DNA of 64,000 nt from Adineta vaga (taxonomy: Eukaryota > Rotifera), in assembly GCA_021613535.1 (NCBI GenBank), contig CP075494.1:4898001-4962000 (forward strand). Direction: 5' to 3'. Position numbers and translations under genes: made by a program. Every line of letters starts with the position of its first letter. Position 1 is the stretch's first letter. This document shows positions 56,667 to 64,000 of this stretch, one piece after another. The notes beneath the pieces were generated by a model that had not been told where the DNA came from, made no database searches, and saw only the letters and a program-made list of their open reading frames with translations.

Positions 56667-59600
56667 ATGGTAGATGTTATTCAAAAACTTAAGAAAGATG
56701 TCATTTCGAATGATGTGGTAGTATTCATTGGACCGGATATATCAGTTTATACAGCGAATGATGAAGAAAAAGTTTCGTATTGGAAAGCATTACTAAAAGA
56801 AGGACTTCGACAATGTCATCAATTAATAGAGATTGATGATGAATATTTTAAAAATATCATCAAAAAATTGGATAATAATGTGGCAAATGTTGATGATTAT
56901 GTTATTATTGCTGATCGTATCAAGTATTGGCTTCAAGAACAACCGAATGCTTATGAAAAATGGTTGACAGATACAATGGAACAACTACATACGGAAAAGT
57001 CTGACTTAATCAAAGCAATAGCAGAGTTAAAATGTCCGATTTTAACAACGAACTATGATTCAATTCTAGAAAATATTCTCAACCGAGAAGCATTAACTTG
57101 GTATAAATATCCAAGTGATAGTTCATTGGAGAATTTGACGAATTATATTCTACACGTGCATGGTTATTATCAAAATCCGGATACAATCATTTTCAATAGT
57201 GATGATTACGATCGACTCTGTACGGATAACTTTATTCAATTGAAATTAACAAAATTAATTGCCGGCAAAACTTTACTATTTATTGGTTATGGAGCTGATA
57301 AGTCTGATCCAAACTTTTTGAATCTTATACGATGGATAGGTCATATCACCAAGCACGATTCACCAACAATCTACAAACTTATTCAATCAAATATCAGATG
57401 TTCATTTCTCGAGAATATCATCGAAATCCCATCTGGAAATACTTCTGATGATTTCGTCGATTTTATTGAAAGTCTTTCAACAATTTCGAAAATAAGACGT
57501 GAAAATTTATTATTTAGAACTAGAAGAGAACATGTTCGTCGAAAATATTTGAATTATCTAATCGAAGAATATGGACACGTATCAATATTTGGATATACTA
57601 AAACTGATATTTCATTACCATTAGAAAGTGTTTATGTTGAATTAAAATTTGATCCAACACATCCATCTATAAAAGCAATGAAAACCTTGGATATGAATGA
57701 AGAATTTAAACGAAAAGTTTTATCGTACGGATTTTTTACTGAGAATGAAAAACAAAAATTAACTCAAGCGATTCAAGGAAGAAATGTTTTGAATTCTGAT
57801 ATGATCTATCGAGATTTTATGGTTGATCAATGGTTAACTGTTCTATTAAGTAACAAAGAAATCTTTTCTAATCATGATGCAAGTACAATTAAACATAAAA
57901 TCTCTCGATTAAAACAACATATTCTCGAAAAAAACAATCTCAAAGAAACACGACAATATCAAATTCGTCAAGCATACAATGAATTCAAACATTTTATTAT
58001 CCTAGGTAATCCAGGATCAGGAAAAACAACCATATCGAAATGGTTAATTATGAATATGGCTCAACAATGTTTAGGAAAGTCAAATATGTTATTTGATCGA
58101 CGAGATTCTCTAGGTGAGAAAATTCCAATTTTGATTCCAATATGGAAATACATTGATCAAATTAAAGAGAATCCTAATCAACAGAAAAGAACTTTACTTC
58201 AATTTCTACATGAAAATGCAACATTCAATTCTTCCTTGTTTACCGATGAAGAACGAAACGATTTATCATTATTGATCATGGAATCTTTATTATACGGAAA
58301 TGTTTTGGTTGTTTTTGAAGGTTTAGATGAAGTTCCTGTACATGTTGATCGAACGGATCTTTTGAAAGAGATTAATACATTATTAGAACGTGGAATTGAT
58401 TATGATTGGAAGTCCGGTAAACTTACCTATTCTCTTTATGAACAAAAAGAAATCAATAATACAAAAGATCCATCATTGGGAAATCGATTTATTATTACCA
58501 GTCGAATTGAAGGAAATTATTTTGAAGATATTAATTTCTATATTCCAAGATTAACCATTCAAGATATGTCGAATGAAGCTCTACGATTATTTTGTAATTC
58601 ATATACTAAATGTATTCGAGGAGAATCCATAGATGATCAAATGTATAATGATATAACAGAAAATAAAGATATTCTTCAGTTAGCAATTAATCCTCAATTA
58701 GCAAGTGTTATTGCAGCTGTGTATAATCAATATGATGATAAATTACCGGAGAAAAGAATCGATTTATATGAAAAAGCAATTGAAAAAATGATCGAAAGAA
58801 TAGTTACATCTTCGATTCATCAAGATCTTCAATTAAATATCATAATGCTTTGGTCTATATTACAAGAAATAGCAGAATATCTTCATAGTAAAGTCGAAGG
58901 TCTTTCAGAGAATAATCTCGGAGAAATTATTCGAAAATGTTTCAAAGATTCTCAACAACAATTATCGAATAATATTGATGATTTAACTTTGAAATTAGTT
59001 GATATTTTTAAATATAAAGTTGGTTTATTGAATGAATTTGGTCATGATAGTTTTCGATTTATTCATCGAACATTTCAAGAATATCTTGCGGCAAAAAGTA
59101 TTATCTATTGTAATGGAATTCAACGATCTGAAGATGCAATCTATGAAAATATTCGAAATAAAATCGATATTCCTAATTGGCGAGTTCCTCTAAATATGAC
59201 ATTTGGAATCTTAAGTAGATATCATCAAAATAATGGATTATTTGATACTATTCTTACAAGATTATTAATTCATGAACGAACTTCTTCCTTATCAACATTG
59301 GTCGTACCATTTGTCATTATTGATTCAATAAATGATATGCATTTTTCATTCAAAGAAACAGAATATGAAATGATTCGAAAATTAGTTGAAATGTTATTAG
59401 TAGATTATAAAAATCTGTCAGGTTTTTCAAGATTAGAAGAACATCGAAAGTTGATTCATTTCTATTTCTTCAAATTGAAAGATAAATATGAGAATATACT
59501 TTTAAAATGGTTTATCGATAAGATCAATGACGATGAGAATATTGCTCCATGTGCAAATATTATTTATCAATTGAAATGGTATTCTCCTAAATTTCATGAA

Positions 59601-62600
59601 ATCTTTTTAAAAAATCTACATCATGATTCACAAGTGTGGAATTGGCCAGTTGATTCACTTCTACGATATTATTCCACAGAAATCAAACATCAACCAGTAT
59701 TATTAACTCGACTACAATTTAAAAAAGAAGTTATAGAATATCCGGAATTGATTCAATATGTCATGCAACATCCCGATTGGTTGTGTTTAATCACAGCACT
59801 TTATGGAGGATACAAAAATTATAATACTCCAACAACAATTGCAGAATATTCTACAACAGCTCAGTTTCTTCAATTAACTGGTAATGAAAGGATGCCATTT
59901 ATATATTACTATCAAAATATATGGGGTAGAGATGATCCAGCGTATAGTATGGCTTTACATCTCGATGCATTCCAATCTAAACAAGATTGGAATATAATGC
60001 CTACGTTTGACAGTCAAGAAATTTACAAAGAATCATTTCTAACAGGAACAATTCTTGAACTATTGCATGGAAAACGATCTACTACGGAATTAATAGAAGA
60101 AGTGCGAAAACAAATTTTGTATGCAAAGTTATCTATTGCTGAGAAAATAGAAGCATTAACTGCATTAGTTGCATTAGGAGACTTCGAATTTCTACATATG
60201 TTTGTAGAAAATCAAGATGAAGCTTTGAAAAGTAGTTTGGGAAATGTATTAAAGCAAACAATATCGGTTTTAAAAGATTCAATCGCAAGATGGTCGTCAT
60301 ATGCTAACGAATGTTTACTTAGAATTTACAATGATACGAACGGAAATCAATCGAAACACAATTTCCATTTTGCTGATTATTGTAAAATATATTTGTCTTT
60401 GATAGCTAGCAGTAATGGATTACCAGTGAATACGACAAAACTAGCCGAAACTGTCGAAAATTTTGAACATGTATTATATCAAAAGAGTTAGATAAACCAG
60501 CTATATATGCTAAATTATTTCCTGAATTTACTCCAACAACAAATATTAAAGAATTATTAAGAGAAAAAATTCAATTGATAAGTAATCCTTACTATAAAGC
60601 TAGAGCATTATATCAACTAGCACAATTTGATGATCAACGTAGTAGAGAACTTCTTAATGAATCTTTTAAGTTTGCAAGAACGATTCCTGAAGCAAGTTTA
60701 AGATTTCAACTTTTCGAAAAGATTTATTATGTTTTACATTACAAAAAAGTTAATGACAGAAGTTTATTTATTCATCAAATTGTCGACGAGCTGATTTTGA
60801 CAACTGATCATATCACCAATCTTCATGATCGTGTAATCGCATTAATTCGATTGTCCTTCTATGGTTTCGGAGAATTTCGTAAAAAATATCTAACAAATGC
60901 CTTAAAAACACTCGATGAAATGAATGAAAATGATGAGAAAATTAGATTAATTATCAAATTAAAACCTTTAATTTCGATTTATGATGATCTTCAAAATAAA
61001 CTGAATTCAATTATTCATAATTTCCAAAATGAAACTTCGAAATCTTTTATGAACGAATTCTATGGGAAAATCTTACGTACGCAACAACCGACAAATCTTC
61101 TAGAATATAATGAATTTCAACCTTTATTCTTACTGTTTGCACAATTAAATGATGCAAAATTAATGATTGGCAAAGATGATCGTTTAGATCGTCTATGGAT
61201 TAATCTCTATAGAGATACAAATAATCAATTACATATAGAACAAATCTTGAAAATTGGTTTAGCTAATGAATTATTTCTTACACCTCAAGTTGCAATCATC
61301 ATCGATGAATTAATACAACAAGGTAAAGAAGAAATGATTTCAATTCTTTTTCCATATATTATCAAACCTTCAAATGAAGTTTTGCCAATTGTTCAACGAT
61401 GGTTTAATAATTATCCTACCAGTAAAATTAACAATTTAGCAGCCATTTTGCTTGTTGAAGCTGAACATATTTTTGAAGCCGCAGTCGATACAATTATCGA
61501 TCTGTTAATGAATGATAATGATCAAATGCGATATCGAGCTCAAAGAATCTTTCAACATCCCGAACGAGATCCCACCGAACCAAGCAAGAGAATATCCATC
61601 ATCGGAGAAAGAACTTTGTTAAAAATTCTTCAAACTATTCCACAGAAGAAACATCTTCCAAAAGTTCGAGTCTATCTTCGTACTTTTTTCTACGATGTAT
61701 TCTGGGATGATAGGGAAATATTTCAAAATCTCTACGAAAATATATCGGAATTACAAAAGATACAGCCAGATAAGAGCATGCAAATATTCCTTTTCAATAA
61801 GATTCATTTCCTACATGAGCAAGTTTGGAATTTCATATCATCATTAACATTAGATTCATTGAATACTGAAGATCTACTTTGTTCAGTATTCCATTTTCTG
61901 ATATTTGATCAAATTAAAGAAGAAAATTGGATTGACTTTTCAAGAATCTTATCCATGACGGATACAAGTCAATTTAAAAACAAATTATATTTCACTGGAA
62001 GAGAGATGGAAATAATTACTTTTATTATTAATGAAATTTGTATTTCAACTGATATTAATGATGAAACATATTTTCTTAATCTTGAATCGAAATTAATCAA
62101 TGAAACAACAGTTAAAGTTGAAAATCTTCATCAAAATACCTTTGATCGAATGAAACATTTAGGTCGATGTAATTTTCGTACTTCCGTAAATGATTTCAAT
62201 CGAGGAGTTTTAGATCTTTTGAATAATATTCCAATTACTATTTCTATCATGGAAAATTTACTTCATTGGTTAATACCAAAAATGATTCATTTCAAAGAAT
62301 TTGAAGATTCTCTCTATTCATTATGGACATGTAACAATGTATTATCATTAATGGCAGCTTGTGTTCAAAAAGAAGATTATCTCTATCGAAAACTAACAAA
62401 TTCTCAAAAATTTGATAAAATTCAATTGATTAAACTGTTGGAGAAAATGATCAATCAACATCCATATTTTCCTGCACGTGGAAGTGCATTTATTTTACTT
62501 GCTGCAATGGATTTATCTGATCATAGAATCATTATTAGCGCTTTAAATACATTATTTGATGAAAATCTTGTTAAAGAATATACAACCATTGGTATTCCAT

Positions 62601-62923
62601 TGATTCATTTATCATCTAACGAATTCATCGATGATTTATTAAAATCTCTAGTAGATGAAAGTGCAATTAAAGTTTATGAAACATTGAAAATCATTACAGA
62701 ATTTGCTCTTGATGAAAAAATTGATGCAAATACAAAATCAAAAATCATTCATTATTTAGCACAAGAAATTGGACAATTTAAATCGAAAAAACTTGTCAAT
62801 TATTATTATACTGATATTAGAATTCCATTTACAACAACAATAGAAAATGAATTGTACACAACATGGACAAAAATACAAGGACTTTCAGGTAAAACACAGT
62901 ATGCTATCACAATTGAACAATGA
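56667..62923 (+). pseudogene. SIR2-NACHT-helical repeat protein (NLR/Avs-like), split by one frameshift
   Basis: Frames 56667-60491 (1,274 residues) and about 60487-62923 (about 810) are one gene of some 2,080 residues. Residues 1-270 form a SIR2-like NADase domain: FIGPDISVYT glycine loop, LTTNYDSILE (127-131), HVHG with the likely catalytic His165, and LLFIGYGADKSDPNF. NACHT NTPase: Walker A GNPGSGKTT (447-455), Walker B LVVFEGLDEVP (547-557), RFIITSRIEGNYF (607-619). The C-terminal about 1,300 residues are helical HEAT/ARM-like repeats without known motifs. No introns. At about 60485 the frame changes by one base (VLYQKS-stop, against LDKPAIYAKLFPEF in the next frame). The second half keeps good codons for 2.4 kb, so the lesion is recent, an assembly error, or a recoding site. 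Bacterial SIR2-STAND proteins deplete NAD+ on phage sensing. Confidence 0.8.
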
Positions 62924-63797
62924 TAAAAAGATTTTTTTAATATATTCTATTAAATTATGATTATAAATATAAACATCAATCATATCAACTAAAATACTTA
63001 GTTGAGCTAAAAGAGATAGGATTCGTAGAATATTGACATTCACTGTCATATAATTCAATAGAATTGATATTATATAAATCGGACACCAACCGATGACAAA
63101 AACTAGTAACATGAGAATCATATGTCGAAGTAGATGGATATCTCGACGACTGATTCTTTGTTGATTTGAGACAGGTGTTATTTCGGTATGAATTCGATTT
63201 GTTGATGAGCGAACATGAACAAAAATAATTGAATTGATAATTATACTGAGACATAACGGTAAAATAATCATTATAATGAATGTGTAATATCGCATCCATG
63301 TTGGTACAAAACAATTCTAAACATCAACAAAATTATTTGATAAAATTATGCTAAAAATAAATTACCGTGCGATCACGTATAAGTAGAACAAGTGGAAGAA
63401 TAATTCCAATCATCCACTGTGATATAAGACTTATGAATATCGAATATTTTTGTTTGAAATAAATTCCGATATTATAGCGAATGAAACAAAGACGATTGAT
63501 GGAAACAATGATAAGTGATAATGGAACTTGAAGAGTAAACATTGTTTCACCATAGAGTGTAAATACACATAATTTAATTGAATAGAAATATCGTGGATTT
63601 ATTCGTGTTATGATATAAACAAACGTCCAATAAGAACAACATAATATAGTTGATAAACCAACATTAAATGAAAACAAATGAGTACGATGATGAAAACGAT
63701 TGATTAAAAGTACTGAAATACAATAAATTAAACATAGAATAATAATTAAAATTAATACAGTAATTTGAATATAACTCAGAACTTTTCCAATCTCCAT
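62885..63797 (-). CDS. Rhodopsin-like GPCR, two exons
   Basis: Exons 63797-63366 and 63316-62885 join to 287 residues (864 nt). The intron is 49 bases and phase 0. Seven spans; TM3 ends SLIIVSINRLCFIRYN in place of DRY, TM4 has QWMIGIILPL, and TM6 has LMLLVFVIGWCPIYII (CxxP retained). The ATG at 63797 was used rather than the non-ATG frame extension. Its last 39 bases overlap the 3' end of the SIR2-NACHT gene on the opposite strand. Orphan receptor. Confidence 0.75.
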
Positions 63798-64000
63798 ATG
63801 CAAAAAAATGATTATGATTATAAATTAAACACAAACATCAATTTCATTCTGTTGTCATCTCTAACTTTGACAGTTGACAAAGTGATAAAGACTTTTCTAA
63901 AGAAATATTTATTAATTATACGATCTTTCAATCTAAATGATCGTTCAAGTACAGGAAAAGTTGACAAATTATTAATTTGTTGCATTTAAAAAAGAAGAAC
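63798..64000. other. Window edge, no gene seen
   Basis: 5' flank of the minus-strand GPCR; a 74-codon plus-strand frame here overlaps the receptor gene antisense and is not convincing. Confidence 0.35.

Overview
The window looks like nuclear DNA of a bdelloid rotifer (Adineta/Rotaria type). That is an inference from several signs: strongly AT-rich DNA; compact genes with many introns of about 50-65 bases and GT...AG ends; and a gene set typical of these animals, including R-S-E ADP-ribosyltransferases with their own N-terminal domain, FG-GAP repeat type II membrane proteins, DEG/ENaC channels, many one- or two-exon rhodopsin-like GPCRs, F-box proteins and NHL remnants. There are also enzymes with a bacterial or fungal flavour: a PHB-depolymerase-like esterase, an IPNS-like dioxygenase and a SIR2-NACHT protein. 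I saw no tRNA, rRNA, CRISPR array or intact transposon. Most genes were rebuilt by joining exons by hand; in almost every case the joined lengths are multiples of three.

Layout. 0-7.5 kb: a Thr-rich single-pass protein with 31-residue repeats and a decayed relative, a secreted WxxW mucin-type protein, indoleamine 2,3-dioxygenase and a small secreted Cys-rich protein. 7.5-9.1 kb: DEG/ENaC channel 1. 9.7-14.5 kb: an R-S-E ADP-ribosyltransferase (ART1) between two almost identical copies of a gene sharing the look of the ART N-terminal domain. 15-21.7 kb: a GPCR pseudogene, an AIG1/ADTRP-like hydrolase, a small Gly/Asn/Gln-rich protein, a GPCR, the esterase and mitochondrial ATPase inhibitor IF1. 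22.5-27.8 kb: ART2 and ART3, each continuing through extra exons into a membrane span and an extracellular domain. 29.4-33.5 kb: GPCR, DEG/ENaC channel 2 and dioxygenase.

33.8-48.2 kb: two FG-GAP/VCBS type II membrane proteins and two very large proteins, each made of three fused modules (TM - Cys-rich ectodomain - TM) of a family I cannot name. Between them lie an intron-bearing EF1-alpha pseudogene and a GPCR. 48.9-54.1 kb: a broken F-box/LRR gene, an NHL-repeat remnant, a secreted three-repeat Cys-rich protein and a cathepsin L-like protein that has lost its catalytic Cys and His. 54.7-64 kb: an intact F-box/LRR protein, a SIR2-NACHT-helical repeat protein of about 2,080 residues split by one frameshift, and a GPCR overlapping its 3' end.

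The most exciting items are the SIR2-NACHT protein (in bacteria, comparable architectures are NAD+-depleting anti-phage sensors), the membrane-anchored ADP-ribosyltransferases and the three-module membrane proteins. SIR2 and ART domains both consume NAD+, so an innate-immunity or stress role built on NAD+ is a reasonable but unproven theme.
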